64,000 nucleotides of DNA from Amycolatopsis australiensis (GTDB taxonomy: Bacteria > Actinomycetota > Actinomycetes > Mycobacteriales > Pseudonocardiaceae), in NCBI RefSeq assembly GCF_900119165.1, contig NZ_FPJG01000006.1, positions 2,418,001 to 2,482,000 on the forward strand. Reading direction: 5' to 3'. The notes under the pieces are model-generated. The model saw nothing but the letters and a program-made list of their open reading frames with translations, had not been told where the DNA came from and searched no databases. The translations under genes were made by a program, and so were the position numbers. Within the stretch, counting starts at the first letter, position 1. The number at the start of each line of letters is the position of its first letter. This document shows, piece after piece, positions 52,043 through 61,729 of the stretch.

Positions 52043-54090
52043 CTCTCGAGCGCAAGATGCGGGAGACGGCGGTCCAGCCATTCCGGCAGCCACCACGCCC
52101 GCGCTCCCAGCAGGCGCATGATCGCCGGGACGAGCAGGCAGCGGATCACCAGCGCGTCCAGCAGCACCGCGACCGCCAGGCCGAGCCCGAACTGCGCGAG
52201 CATCCGCGACGGATCGAGCAGGAACGCGCCGAACACGAGCACCATGATCGCGGCCGCCGCGGTGATCACCCCGCCGGTCGCGGCGAGGCCTTCGCGCACC
52301 GCGAGGCGCGCGTCGCCGGTGCGGCGCCATTCCTCGTGCATCCGCGACACGAGGAACACCTCGTAGTCCATCGACAGCCCGAACACGATCGCGAAGATCA
52401 TCACCGGCACGAACGCCTCGATCGGGCCGGGCTGCGCGCCGAACCAGCCGTCGCCGAACACCAGTGTCATCACGCCGAGCGAGGCGCCGATGCTCAGCAG
52501 GTTCAGCACCGCGGCCTTGAGCGGGACGAGGATCGACCGGAACACGACCATGAGCAGCAGCGCGGACAGCCCGACGACGACCAGCACGAACAACGGCAGC
52601 CGGTCGGCGACGGCGTCGGCGAAGTCCGTCGCGGCCGCGACCGGCCCGCCGACGAGGTAGTGGCCGGGCAGCGTCGGCAGGACGTCGGTGCGCAGGCGCG
52701 TCACCAGCTCGGCGGTCGCCGCGTCCTGCGGAGACGTCGTCGGGAACGCGAGGACGACCGGACCCGTCGACGGCAGTACTCGGGCGATCCCCGGCGTCGA
52801 CGCGAGCTTCTGCTGCAGCGCGATGCCGTCGCCGTCCTCGGTGACGATCGCCAGCGGCCCGCTGAATCCTGGCCCGAAGCCTTCGGCCAGCAGGTCGTAC
52901 GCCTGTCGCGTTGTCGATCCTGCGGGGTCGGTGCTCGCGTCGGCGAACCCGAGCCGCATGCCCGCGGCCGGAATGGACAGTCCGAGCAGCACGAGCAGCC
53001 CGATCGCCAGGGGTGCCGCGGGACGGCGCTGCACACCGTCCGCGAGCCGGCGCCACACCCTGCCGTGGTCACGCTTGGCGGCGTGACGGCGGATCCCGCG
53101 TTCCAGCCGCTTGCCGAACAACGACAGCAGCGCGGGCAGGAGCGTGACGGACGCGAGCATCGTCATCAGGACGGTCAGCGCGACCGACAACGCGACCCCG
53201 CGCAGCCCGCCGAGACCGAGCGCGAGCAGGCCCAGCAGCGCGATGATCACGGTCGTCCCGGCGAACAGCACCGAGCGGCCCGCGGTGTCGAGCGCCCGCC
53301 GCGCGGCGGTGTCCCGGTCGTGGCCGGCGAGGATCTCCGCCCGGTAGCGGGAGAAGATCAGTAGCGCGTAGTCGACGCCGACACCGAACCCGACCAGCAT
53401 CATCAGCGGCGACGTGTAACTCGCTATGTCGACGAAGTGGGAGACGAGCGTGATCACGCCCAGCGTGCTGCCGACCGCGAACACCGCGGTGATGACCGGC
53501 AGCCCGGCCGCGAGCAGCGAGCGGAACAGGAACACGAGAATGACGAGCGCGGCGAGCAGCCCGACCCCCTCCGCGGGACCGCCGCTTTTCGAGATTCGCT
53601 CGATCGGGTCGCCGGCCAAAGCTACCTCGACCGGACCGGCCTGCTTTGCGGTGTCGGCGAACTTCACGATGTCGTCGTAGGGCAGGTCGGTCGAGGCAGC
53701 GTCGAACGTGACGGTGGCGTAGCCGATGCGCCCGTCGGGCGAGAGCGTCTCGAACGGTCCCGTCACCGAGCGCACGTGCGGCTGCAATCGGACATTTCCC
53801 AGAGTGTTTTCGATCTGCGCGCGGTGTGCGGCGAGCCCGTTGTCGGCCTTGAGCACGATCTGCGCGCTCCCACCGGACCGCGCGGTCTTCTCCAGCATGT
53901 CGACGACCTGCTGCGACTCCGTGCCGGGCAGCGAGTTGTCGTCGTGGAACGCGCTCCCGGCGAGGCGGGAAGTGAACGTGACGCCGAGCAGAACCAGCGC
54001 CCAGAGTGCGACGGCGAGCCACCGGTGGCGCTGCGCCCAGCCGGCCACGCGCGCCAGGCTTCCCCCGGTGGGGCGAGTGATGGTGTCCAT
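52039..54090 (-). CDS. MMPL/RND family transporter
   Basis: 683 residues. Two-fold repeat of a large extracytoplasmic loop and five-helix bundle, with about twelve helices. Family marks are GFGVGVDYALLIFSRYRAEI in the first half and FGLSMDYEVFLVSRMHEEW in the second (the Asp-Tyr proton relay). Such transporters export lipids or drugs. Transcribed 114 bases downstream of a two-component pair on the same strand, which may control it. ATG 54090 used; a TTG three codons earlier is possible. Confidence 0.9.
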   Translation of the reverse strand: MDTITRPTGGSLARVAGWAQRHRWLAVALWALVLLGVTFTSRLAGSAFHDDNSLPGTESQQVVDMLEKTARSGGSAQIVLKADNGLAAHRAQIENTLGNVRLQPHVRSVTGPFETLSPDGRIGYATVTFDAASTDLPYDDIVKFADTAKQAGPVEVALAGDPIERISKSGGPAEGVGLLAALVILVFLFRSLLAAGLPVITAVFAVGSTLGVITLVSHFVDIASYTSPLMMLVGFGVGVDYALLIFSRYRAEILAGHDRDTAARRALDTAGRSVLFAGTTVIIALLGLLALGLGGLRGVALSVALTVLMTMLASVTLLPALLSLFGKRLERGIRRHAAKRDHGRVWRRLADGVQRRPAAPLAIGLLVLLGLSIPAAGMRLGFADASTDPAGSTTRQAYDLLAEGFGPGFSGPLAIVTEDGDGIALQQKLASTPGIARVLPSTGPVVLAFPTTSPQDAATAELVTRLRTDVLPTLPGHYLVGGPVAAATDFADAVADRLPLFVLVVVGLSALLLMVVFRSILVPLKAAVLNLLSIGASLGVMTLVFGDGWFGAQPGPIEAFVPVMIFAIVFGLSMDYEVFLVSRMHEEWRRTGDARLAVREGLAATGGVITAAAAIMVLVFGAFLLDPSRMLAQFGLGLAVAVLLDALVIRCLLVPAIMRLLGARAWWLPEWLDRRLPHLALES

Positions 54091-54204
54091 GGTGGACAAG
54101 GATTCGCCGCGTGGGCCCTGCTCCGCGTCGCGCGGCGGAGGACACTTCGCCTGCTCCCGGCGGTGTCCCTTAGGGCGTTTCCCGTACTCCCGCGGGTGTA
54201 GGGG

Positions 54205-54873
54205 TTAGGGGTTCAGCCAGCGCGGCGTCACCGCGCCGGACTCGTAGGCGAGGACGACCAGCTGCGCCCGGTCGCGCACGCCCGTCTTGGTCATGATGCG
54301 GCTGACGTGCGTCTTCGCCGTCGCCGGGCTGAGCGTCAGCTGGCGGGCGATCTCGTCGTTCGACAGTCCCGCGGCGACCAGGGACAGCACTTCGCGCTCG
54401 CGCTCGGTGAGCCGGTCCAGAGCCGGCGCCGGCGCCGGACGCGTGACGCGCGCGGCGAACTCCGAGATCAGCCGCCGCGTGATCGACGGCGCCAGCAGCG
54501 CGTCGCCGCGGGCGACCACGCGCACGGCGTGGATCAGCTCTTCGGGCTCGGTGTCCTTGACCAAGAACCCGCTCGCGCCCGCGCGCAGGGCGCCGTAGAC
54601 GTCCTCGTCGAGGTCGAACGTCGTGAGGATGACGACCTTGGTGCCCGCCAGCGCCGGGTCTTCGAGCACGTGACGGGTGGCGGCGAGGCCGTCGAGCACC
54701 GGCATCCGGATGTCCATCAGCACGACGTCCGGACGGTGCTCGTGCGCGACCCGGAGGGCTTCGCGCCCATCGGCGGCTTCGGCCACCACGGTGATGTCGT
54801 CCTCGCCGTCCAAAATAGACCGGAAGCCGGCGCGGACCAGCCGCTGGTCGTCGACGAGCAGGACCCGGATCAT
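54205..54873 (-). CDS. NarL/LuxR-type response regulator
   Basis: 222 residues. Receiver domain with the phospho-acceptor Asp in VLMDIRMPVLDG (about 53), Thr in VILTTFD and Lys in FLVKDTEPEEL. LuxR-type HTH at the C-terminus (LTEREREVLSLVAAGLSNDEIARQLTLSPATAKTHVSRIMTK). Seven bases after the histidine kinase; they form one two-component system. Confidence 0.94.
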   Translation of the reverse strand: MIRVLLVDDQRLVRAGFRSILDGEDDITVVAEAADGREALRVAHEHRPDVVLMDIRMPVLDGLAATRHVLEDPALAGTKVVILTTFDLDEDVYGALRAGASGFLVKDTEPEELIHAVRVVARGDALLAPSITRRLISEFAARVTRPAPAPALDRLTEREREVLSLVAAGLSNDEIARQLTLSPATAKTHVSRIMTKTGVRDRAQLVVLAYESGAVTPRWLNP

Positions 54874-54880
54874 CGGCCCA

Positions 54881-55948
54881 TCATCGCACCGGCAGCCGGG
54901 CGCGCACCCGGTAACCGCCGTCCTCGCGGGGCGCGGCCGTCACTTCGCCGCCGAGCGCCCGCGCGCGTTCGGCCATGCCGCGGATCCCGTTGCCCGGCGG
55001 GGCGTCGCCGCCGCGGCCGTCGTCGTCAACCTGCACGGACAGCGCGTCGGTGCCGTAGCCGAGCCGGACGACGACGGTCTTCGCACCGGCGTGCTTGGCG
55101 ACGTTCGTCAGCGCCTCCTGCACCACGCGGAACGCGGCGTGCTCGACGTCCGGCGGCAGGTCACGGGCGTCGCCCTCGATCTCGGTGCGCACGGTCAGCC
55201 CGGACGCGCCGACCGACTCGGCCAGCTCCGCGACCCGCTCCAGCGCGGGCCGGTCGGCCTGGCGGAGCATGCCGAGCGTCGTGCGCAACTCCCGGAGTGC
55301 GGTCTTGCTGGCGTCCTTGATGGTGCCGAGCGCCTCCTCGGCCTGCCCGGGGTCACGCCGGTGCAGCGCGGCGCCGGCCTGGACGTTGATCAGCGCGAGG
55401 TGGTGGCCGAGGACGTCGTGCAGCTCGCGGGCGATGCGGAGACGTTCGTCGGTGGCGCGCGCCCGGGCTTCGGCCTCCTTGGTGCGTTCGGCTTCGGCGC
55501 GGTAGTGCGCGACCGCGCCGCCGGCGACCAGCGCGACGAACCAGCCCGTCATCAGGAAGAACGCGAAGTTGTCGACATGCCGACCCGTGCGCGAGCTGAT
55601 CTCGCCGACGGCGACACCGGCCATCGCGGCGACGACGAGCAGTGCGGCCCCGCGGATGCGCCCGGCCGCGGCGGCGTTGTAGAGCGCGTACGCGAAGGCC
55701 AGCAGGACCAGGCCGTCCGGATCGGTCAGCGGGTAGTACAGCGCGCAGCCGACGAGCGTCAACCCGGCGACGCTCAGCGGGTGTCGCCGCCGGAGGAAGA
55801 GCGCGACGCAGCACAGCACGGTCAGGACCCAGCCGAAGACGGCGTGGTGGGCGGGCTTGGCGCCGTCGTCGAGCACGGTCAACAGCGATCCGGCGAGCAC
55901 CGCGACGGAGACCGCCAGCTCGGGCGCGTACCGCCGGAACCAGGACAT
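54881..55948 (-). CDS. NarL-type sensor histidine kinase
   Basis: 355 residues. Four to five membrane helices in the first about 150 residues with short loops, so it probably senses membrane state or a small hydrophobic signal. HisKA_3 box RIARELHDVLGHHLALINVQAG carries the phosphorylated His (about 187); the ATPase has NVAKHAG (N box) and DDGRG and GIRGMAERA. Start ATG 55948, six bases behind TAAACT, a leaderless promoter. Confidence 0.92.
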   Translation of the reverse strand: MSWFRRYAPELAVSVAVLAGSLLTVLDDGAKPAHHAVFGWVLTVLCCVALFLRRRHPLSVAGLTLVGCALYYPLTDPDGLVLLAFAYALYNAAAAGRIRGAALLVVAAMAGVAVGEISSRTGRHVDNFAFFLMTGWFVALVAGGAVAHYRAEAERTKEAEARARATDERLRIARELHDVLGHHLALINVQAGAALHRRDPGQAEEALGTIKDASKTALRELRTTLGMLRQADRPALERVAELAESVGASGLTVRTEIEGDARDLPPDVEHAAFRVVQEALTNVAKHAGAKTVVVRLGYGTDALSVQVDDDGRGGDAPPGNGIRGMAERARALGGEVTAAPREDGGYRVRARLPVR

Positions 55949-55960
55949 GCCGTGAGTTTA
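55949..55960 (-). promoter_or_regulatory. Leaderless promoter -10 of the two-component operon
   Basis: Minus strand TAAACT (55955-55960), CACGGC, then ATG. Confidence 0.45.
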
Positions 55961-56027
55961 GGCGCGTAACAAACGCAGTCGGGCCGGCGACTACGGCGGC
56001 ATTGATTCGGGTAGCCAAGGAGTCTCC

Positions 56028-56480
56028 GTGGGAAAGAAACTGGGGTTGATCCTGACCGCCGGCCTGCTGGTCGCGGGCTGTGGCGTCGGCGCGGTGCCGC
56101 CGAAGGACGCGGGAAGTGTGGGCCTCCTCGAAACTTCGACCTCCACTTCCTCGACGCCGACGTATTCCGTTCCGGAAACGACGCCGGCTTCCGAGACGCC
56201 GGTCGTCACGACGACGCCGGCCGAAGCGCCGGCCGTCGCGCCGCCGCCCGTGACGAGCGCGGCCAAGCCCAAGACCGCGCCGAAGACCACCGCGCAGGCC
56301 GTGCCGAAGCCGGCCGAGTGCGGCGCCGACTACTACCGCAACTCCGCCGGCAACTGCGTCCACCGGCCCAGCGACAACCCCGCCGGCGCCACCGCGCAGT
56401 GCAAGGACGGCACCTACAGCTACAGCCAGCACCGGTCCGGCACCTGTTCCGGGCACGGAGGCGTGCGCACCTGGCTGTGA
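56028..56480 (+). CDS. Secreted lipoprotein with DUF3761-like C-terminus
   Basis: 150 residues. Lipoprotein signal with lipobox LVAGC (Cys about 18), a Ser/Thr/Pro/Ala-rich linker (about 35-95) likely spanning the cell wall, and a small C-terminal domain with four Cys (AECGADYYRNSAGNC...AQCKDGTYSYSQHRSGTCSGHGGV) that matches the DUF3761 pattern. GTG 56028 with AAGGAG seven bases upstream. Function unknown; divergent from the sensor kinase gene. Confidence 0.8.
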   Translation: MGKKLGLILTAGLLVAGCGVGAVPPKDAGSVGLLETSTSTSSTPTYSVPETTPASETPVVTTTPAEAPAVAPPPVTSAAKPKTAPKTTAQAVPKPAECGADYYRNSAGNCVHRPSDNPAGATAQCKDGTYSYSQHRSGTCSGHGGVRTWL

Positions 56481-56524
56481 CGAGAGCACCAAACGAGTCG
56501 GAAACCCCCACCGCGTAGGTACAG

Positions 56525-56541
56525 TGCATGAAGTTGCATGA
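56525..56541 (+). promoter_or_regulatory. TGCATGA direct repeat in front of the MFS gene
   Basis: TGCATGA at 56525-56531 and 56535-56541, a 10-base period, about 30 bases before the start codon. Possible regulator site on one face of the helix. Confidence 0.4.
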
Positions 56542-56571
56542 CGCGTACTAACTACACACCGTGGGGGTGCT

Positions 56572-57978
56572 GTGTCCCGTCCCGGACGCTCCGGCCGCGC
56601 GATCGTCGTCGTGCTCGCCTCGTGCGGGCTGGTCGCGTCGTTCATGCAGACGCTGGTCGTGCCGCTCATCCCGGTGTTCCCGCGGCTGCTGAACGCGTCG
56701 GCGGCCGACGCGTCCTGGGTGGTCACCGTGACGCTGCTGGCGGCGTCGGTCATCACGCCGGTGAGCGGACGGCTCGGCGACCTCTACGGCAAGCGGCGGA
56801 TGATCCTGGTCAGCCTCGCGCTGCTGATCGCCGGCTCGGTGGTCTCCGCGACGACGAGCGCGCTCGCGTTCCAGATCCTCGGCCGCGGGCTGCAGGGCTG
56901 CGCGATGGGCGTGATCCCGCTCGGCATCAGCATCATGCGCGACGAGCTCCCACCGGAACGCGTCGGCGGGGCGATCTCGCTGATGAGCGCGACGCTCGGC
57001 GTCGGCGGCGCGATCGGGCTGCCCGTCGCGGCCCTCGTCGCCGAGAACGCCGACTGGCACGCGCTCTTCTGGACCGCCGCCGGGCTGGGACTGGCGTGCG
57101 CGCTGCTGATCCTCACCGTCGTGCCGGAGTCGCCGCTGCGCACGCCCGCGCCGTTCGACTCCTTCGGCGCGTTCGGCCTGGCCGCAGGGTTGCTGTGCCT
57201 GCTGCTGCCGGTCGTCAAGGGCGGCACGTGGGGCTGGACCAGCACACCGACGCTCGGCCTGGCCGCGGCGGCCGTCGTCATCCTGCTCGGCTGGGGCGCC
57301 TACCAGCTGCGCCGCCGCGACCCGCTGGTCGACCTGCGGGTGTCCGCGCGCCGCCCGGTGCTGTTCACGAACCTCGCGTCGATCATGGTCGGCTTCGCGT
57401 TGTACGCGATGGCGCTGTCGTTCCCGCAGCTGCTGCAGGCGCCGGCGTCGACGGGATACGGGCTGGGCCAGTCGATGGTGGAGTCGGGACTGTCGCTGGC
57501 GCCGAACGGCCTGGTGATGATGCTGCTCTCGCCGGTGTCGGCACGCCTGATCGCGCGGTTCGGGCCGCGTCCGACGCTGATGAGCGGCGCGCTGGTGATC
57601 GCGGTGGGCTACGCATTCGCGATCGTGCTGATGGACAACGCGTTCGAGCTGATCACGGCGTCGGTGATCATCGGCGCCGGCGTCGGGATCGCGTACGCGG
57701 CGATGCCGGCGCTGATCATGGGCTCGGTCCCGGTCACCGAAACGGCGTCGGCGAACGGCCTGAACTCCCTCATGCGCTCGGTGGGCACGGCGATCTCGAG
57801 CGCGGTGATGGCGGCGATGCTGGCCCAGCTGACGATCAGCGTCGGCGGCCTGCCGGTGCCGTCGCTGCTGGGCTTCCGGGCGACGTTCGCGGTGGCGGCG
57901 TCGGCGGCGCTGGCGGGCGTGCTGCTGGCGGCGCTGGTCCCGAAGACGAAGGCGGCGCGCGAACTGGTCGTCGTCTAG
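56572..57978 (+). CDS. MFS drug/metabolite exporter (DHA2-like)
   Basis: 468 residues with about 14 hydrophobic segments. Motif [15 protein letters not shown] after helix 2 and motif C-like [20 protein letters not shown] in helix 5 mark a drug:H+ antiporter. GTG 56572 is supported by the family N-terminus; a GGGGGT lies before it. Its stop codon overlaps the GTG of the NUDIX gene (TAGTG). Confidence 0.88.
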   Translation: MSRPGRSGRAIVVVLASCGLVASFMQTLVVPLIPVFPRLLNASAADASWVVTVTLLAASVITPVSGRLGDLYGKRRMILVSLALLIAGSVVSATTSALAFQILGRGLQGCAMGVIPLGISIMRDELPPERVGGAISLMSATLGVGGAIGLPVAALVAENADWHALFWTAAGLGLACALLILTVVPESPLRTPAPFDSFGAFGLAAGLLCLLLPVVKGGTWGWTSTPTLGLAAAAVVILLGWGAYQLRRRDPLVDLRVSARRPVLFTNLASIMVGFALYAMALSFPQLLQAPASTGYGLGQSMVESGLSLAPNGLVMMLLSPVSARLIARFGPRPTLMSGALVIAVGYAFAIVLMDNAFELITASVIIGAGVGIAYAAMPALIMGSVPVTETASANGLNSLMRSVGTAISSAVMAAMLAQLTISVGGLPVPSLLGFRATFAVAASAALAGVLLAALVPKTKAARELVVV

Positions 57979-58465
57979 TGCGGGTCCGCGAGTCCGCGCG
58001 CGGCGTGGTCTTCGATCCGGACGGCCGCGTCGTCCTGCTGCGGCACGAAGACGCGGCGCCGGTCGACCCCCGCGATCCCGGCTTGCTCGTGTATTGGGGC
58101 CCGCCCGGCGGTGGGATCGAGCCCGGCGAGACCGCCGAAAAGGCGCTCGCGCGGGAGCTGTTCGAGGAAACCGGCCTCACGGACGTCGAAATCGGCCCGT
58201 GCGTCTGGCGTCGCGAGGGCGAGTTCCGGCTGCCGGATCCGGTCCTGGCTCGCGAGCGCTATTTCGTGTGCCGGACCCGGAAACCCGGCTGAGCCGCGCG
58301 AACCTGACGGCCGCCGAGCGTCGCGTGGTCCGGGACATGGCTTGGTGGACGCCGGACCGGCTGGCCTCGTCCGGCGAAGTGTTCCGGCCGCCGGGTTTCG
58401 TCGGGCTGCTCGGACAGCTGCGCACCGCCGGACCGCCGGCCGAGCCGATCGTGATCGATGCCTAG
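57978..58465 (+). pseudogene. NUDIX hydrolase with a frame break
   Basis: The first frame (57978-58292, 104 residues) has a full NUDIX box [24 protein letters not shown] and stops at 58292 just after ERYFVCRT. The natural C-terminus continues in the -1 frame: [20 protein letters not shown] then the RDMAWWTPDRL and FRPPGF blocks, to TAG at 58463-58465. So one base is missing, or two are extra, near 58265-58280. This may be a sequencing error, a real mutation or, less likely, programmed frameshifting. Coupled to the MFS gene by a TAGTG overlap. Confidence 0.7.
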
Positions 58466-59268
58466 TTCTTGCGCGCCACCAGGGCGAGCCCGCCGCTTTC
58501 CGCCGGTTCCGCGGGGACGTCCGCCGGGTCGTCGGGGCGCCACTCCGGGATGAACACGATACCGGGATCGACGATCTCGAAGCCGTCCACGAGCGCGCGC
58601 AGCTCGGCGGCCGAGCGCGGCGTCACCGGGTTGGCGCTCTTCTGGTACATCGCGACCGCGCGCGCCGTGCCCGCGCTCTGCTGCTCGTACGTCGCGGACG
58701 ACATCGCCAGGTAGCTGCCCGGCGCGAGCGCGTCGCGGTAGGCGGCGATCAGCCGGGCCGGTTTGCGCTCGTCCGGGATGAAGTGCACGAACAGCGCCAT
58801 CACGACCATCACCGGCTGGTCGAGGTCCAGCAGCATCTCGGTGATCTCGTGTTCGAGGACGTCGTCGGGGAACTCGGCGTCGGCGTGCACCATCGCGGCG
58901 TTCTCGTTGTTCTCCAGCACGATCTCGCTGTGCGCGACCGCGACCGGCTCGTTGTCGACGTACACGACACGCGCGGTGGGGTCGATCGCCTGCGCGACTT
59001 CGTGCACGTGCCCGACCGTCGGCATGCCGGAGCCGATGTCGAGGAACTGCCGGATGCCCTGGTCCATCCCGAACCGGATGACCCGCCGCAGCCACTGCCG
59101 GTTCAGCCGGGCCCGCTCGCGCGCGTTCGGCTGCGCGGCCAGCACCTGGTCGGCGAACATCCGGTCGACGGCGTAGTTCAGCTGGCCGCCGAGGATGTAG
59201 TCGTACACGCGCGCGGGATTCGGCTTGTCGAGGTCGATACCGCGCCGCGCGTACTCGTCTTCACTCAT
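58462..59268 (-). CDS. DUF574 SAM-dependent methyltransferase, copy 1
   Basis: 268 residues. Begins GIDLDKPNPARVYDYILGG, with SAM motif FLDIGSGMPTVGHVHEVAQ (about 85-103), ARVVYVDNEPVAVAH and a Trp/Pro-rich end (GIVFIPEWRPDD). Families of this type are many in Amycolatopsis and Streptomyces; substrates are mostly unknown. GGAG precedes ATG 59268. Tandem copy of the next gene; ends 4 bases within the frame-broken NUDIX gene's tail. Confidence 0.88.
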   Translation of the reverse strand: MSEDEYARRGIDLDKPNPARVYDYILGGQLNYAVDRMFADQVLAAQPNARERARLNRQWLRRVIRFGMDQGIRQFLDIGSGMPTVGHVHEVAQAIDPTARVVYVDNEPVAVAHSEIVLENNENAAMVHADAEFPDDVLEHEITEMLLDLDQPVMVVMALFVHFIPDERKPARLIAAYRDALAPGSYLAMSSATYEQQSAGTARAVAMYQKSANPVTPRSAAELRALVDGFEIVDPGIVFIPEWRPDDPADVPAEPAESGGLALVARKN

Positions 59269-59289
59269 CGCCGCTCCATCGTCCGGTGG

Positions 59290-59305
59290 TGACGGCGAGG
59301 ATAGC
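59290..59305 (-). promoter_or_regulatory. Duplicated promoter segment, copy 1
   Basis: TGACGGCGAGGATAGC, identical to 60146-60161. On the minus strand it contains TATCCT, a good -10, about 30 bases before the start codon. Confidence 0.5.
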
Positions 59306-59308
59306 CGG

Positions 59309-60124
59309 TCACCCGACGCGGACGTTCTTTCGCGCCACCAGGGCCAGCTGGCTCGCCTGCTCCGGATGCCCGCCGACCTCGGACGGGTCGTCCGGCCGCC
59401 ACTCCGGCGTGAACACGATTCCCGGCGGCACGAGTTCGAAGCCCTCGACCAGCGCACGCAGTTCGTCGCGGGAGCGCGCAACGACGTCGGTGCCGCTCTT
59501 CTGGTACAGCGCCGCAGCTCGGCGGGCTTCTTCGCCCTGTCCCTCGAACGTGCCAGACGACAGCGCGAGATAGCTGCCCGGTGCGACGGCGTCGCGGTAG
59601 GCGGCGATCAGCCCGGCCGGGTTCCGCGAGTCCGGAATGAAGTGGATGAACGCCGCCATGATCACCATGACCGGCTCGTCGAAGTCCAGCAGCCGCTCGG
59701 TCGTCGGGTGCTGCAGAACGTCAGCCGGGTACTCCGCGTCCGCGTGCACCATCGCGGCGTTGTCGTTGTCCTTCAGCACGATCTCGCTGTGCGCGACGGC
59801 GACCGGCTCGTTGTCGACGTACACCACGCGCGCGGCCGGATCGATCGCCTGGACCACCTCGTGCACGTGCCCGACGGTCGGCATGCCGGAGCCGATGTCG
59901 AGGAACTGCCGGATCCCCTGCTCCGCGCCGAAGCGGACGGCCCGCCGCAGCCAGCGCCGGTTCAGCAGCGCCAGCTCCCGCGCCTCCGGCCGCACCTCGA
60001 GGATCTGCTCGGCGAACATCCGGTCGATGGCGTAGTTCAGCTTGCCGCCGATCAGGTAGTCGTACACGCGCGCCGCGTTCGGCTTGTCGAAGTCGATCCC
60101 GCGCGTCGCGTGTTCGTCGGTCAT
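59309..60124 (-). CDS. DUF574 SAM-dependent methyltransferase, copy 2
   Basis: 271 residues, clearly paralogous to the gene at 58462 over its whole length (same start pattern GIDFDKPNAARVYDYLIGG, the same FLDIGSGMPTVGHVHEV and the same VVYVDNEPVAVAHSEIVL). GGGGAG precedes ATG 60124. Tandem duplication included the upstream promoter segment. Confidence 0.88.
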   Translation of the reverse strand: MTDEHATRGIDFDKPNAARVYDYLIGGKLNYAIDRMFAEQILEVRPEARELALLNRRWLRRAVRFGAEQGIRQFLDIGSGMPTVGHVHEVVQAIDPAARVVYVDNEPVAVAHSEIVLKDNDNAAMVHADAEYPADVLQHPTTERLLDFDEPVMVIMAAFIHFIPDSRNPAGLIAAYRDAVAPGSYLALSSGTFEGQGEEARRAAALYQKSGTDVVARSRDELRALVEGFELVPPGIVFTPEWRPDDPSEVGGHPEQASQLALVARKNVRVG

Positions 60125-60145
60125 CGCCGCTCCCCGCCGTCGGTG

Positions 60146-60161
60146 TGACGGCGAGGATAGC
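60146..60161 (-). promoter_or_regulatory. Duplicated promoter segment, copy 2
   Basis: Same 16 bases as 59290-59305; -10 TATCCT on the minus strand. Confidence 0.5.
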
Positions 60162-60166
60162 GCCGG

Positions 60167-61729
60167 TCACAGCAGTGGCGGCACCACCGCGTCGATGAGG
60201 TGCGGGCCCGGCTCGGCGAAGGCGCGCTGCAGCTGGTCGGCCAGTTCCTCGGCCGTGGTCGCGCGGGTCGCCGGGACGCCCATGCCTTCCGCGATCTTCA
60301 CGAAGTCCATGTCCGGCCGTGAAAGATCGAGCAGCGCGTTCGCCTTCGGACCGCCCGACGCCGCTCCGACGCGCTGCAGCTCCATCCGCAGAATCGCGTA
60401 CGCGCGGTTGTTGAGCAGCACCGTCGTGACGTTCAGGCTTTCCCGCGCCTGCGTCCACAGCGCCGAGATCGTGTACAACGCGCTGCCGTCCGATTGCAGG
60501 TTCAGCACCGGCCGGTCCGGCGCCGCGACGGCCGCCCCGGTCGCCACCGGCATGCCGTAGCCGATCGCGCCGCCGGTCAGCGTCAGGACGTCGTGGCGGG
60601 GCGCGCCCGCCGTCGCCGCCGGCAGCAGGAGACCGGACGTGTTGGCCTCGTCGGCGATGATCGCGTTCTCCGGCAGCAGCGCGCCGATGACCTCGACCCA
60701 GTTCTGCGGGGTCAGCGGGCCGCTGGGCAGCGCGGGCCGCTGGGCCTGCTGCAGCACGGGTTCGGTGTCCGCCGCGACGATGTCGGCGACCTCGTTCAGC
60801 GCGCGGGTGACGTCCTGGCCGACCGACGCGAGCGTGTGCACCTGCGCGCCGTCCGGCACCAGGTCGCTCGGCTTGCCCGGGTAGGCGAAGAACGACACCG
60901 GCGCCTTCGTGCCCGCGACGACGACGTGCTCGATCCCGCCGAGCTGGTAGGTGACCTGTTCGGCGAGGTAACCGAGCCGCTCGATGTTGGGCAGGCCGGC
61001 GCCGCGCTCCAGGCGTGCGGGGAACGTCTCGACGAACACCTTCGCGCCGGTCGCGGCGGCGATCCGGCTGGCGGCGCGCAGCCCGTCTTCACGGCACGCG
61101 CTGCCGCCGATCAGCAGCGCGACCGGCTCGCCCGCACCGAAGACGGCGGCGACGTCCTTGACGGTCGTGGCGTCCACAGTCTGCGGCACCCGCGGCGGGA
61201 TCGGTGCGCACGTCTCGCCGCCTTCGCCCCACGACGCGTCCGCAGGCAGGATGAGCGTCGCAACGCGGCCAGGAGCGTCCTGCGCTGCGGCGACCGCTGC
61301 GGCGGCGTCCGCTCCGACGTCCTTGGTGTGCTCCGAGCGGCGCACCCAGCCTTCCAGCGAGCCCGCGACAGCCTCGATGTCCGATTCGAGCGGTGCGTCG
61401 TATTGCTTGTGGTAGGTCGCGTGGTCGCCGACGACGTTGACGATCGGAGTGTGCGCGCGCCGCGCGTTGTGCAGGTTCGCCAGGCCGTTGCCCAGTCCCG
61501 GACCGAGGTGCAGCAGCGTCGCGGCGGGCTTGCCCGCGATGCGCGCGTAGCCGTCGGCGGCGCCGGTGACGACACCTTCGAACAGCGCGAGCACACCCCG
61601 CATCTCCGGGACGGTGTCGAGCGCGGCGACGAAGTGCATCTCCGACGTGCCGGGGTTGGCGAAGCACACCTCGACACCGGCGTCGACCAGCGTGCGGATC
61701 AGGGACTGGGCGCCGTTCATCTCGCTCAT
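60167..61729 (-). CDS. IlvX-like thiamine-diphosphate enzyme (acetolactate synthase family)
   Basis: 520 residues. Catalytic Glu in LALFEGVVTGAADGYARIAG (about 50), TPP motif GSALYTISALWTQARESLNV preceded by SDG and followed by TTVLLNN (GDG/SDG-X-NN type), and GGAIGYGMPVATGAA. The chain is shorter than catalytic IlvB (about 600) and matches mycobacterial IlvX (Rv3509c) in its N-terminus (MNGAQSLIRTLVDAGVEVCF). True acetolactate synthase activity is doubtful; a 2-keto acid decarboxylase or lyase is possible. Its start overlaps the stop of the oxidase gene (ATGA). Confidence 0.85.
   Translation of the reverse strand: MSEMNGAQSLIRTLVDAGVEVCFANPGTSEMHFVAALDTVPEMRGVLALFEGVVTGAADGYARIAGKPAATLLHLGPGLGNGLANLHNARRAHTPIVNVVGDHATYHKQYDAPLESDIEAVAGSLEGWVRRSEHTKDVGADAAAAVAAAQDAPGRVATLILPADASWGEGGETCAPIPPRVPQTVDATTVKDVAAVFGAGEPVALLIGGSACREDGLRAASRIAAATGAKVFVETFPARLERGAGLPNIERLGYLAEQVTYQLGGIEHVVVAGTKAPVSFFAYPGKPSDLVPDGAQVHTLASVGQDVTRALNEVADIVAADTEPVLQQAQRPALPSGPLTPQNWVEVIGALLPENAIIADEANTSGLLLPAATAGAPRHDVLTLTGGAIGYGMPVATGAAVAAPDRPVLNLQSDGSALYTISALWTQARESLNVTTVLLNNRAYAILRMELQRVGAASGGPKANALLDLSRPDMDFVKIAEGMGVPATRATTAEELADQLQRAFAEPGPHLIDAVVPPLL

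Noticed and set aside
60167..61729. Genuine acetolactate synthase IlvB
   Set aside because: About 80 residues too short, no small subunit gene next to it, and the N-terminus matches IlvX-type proteins.
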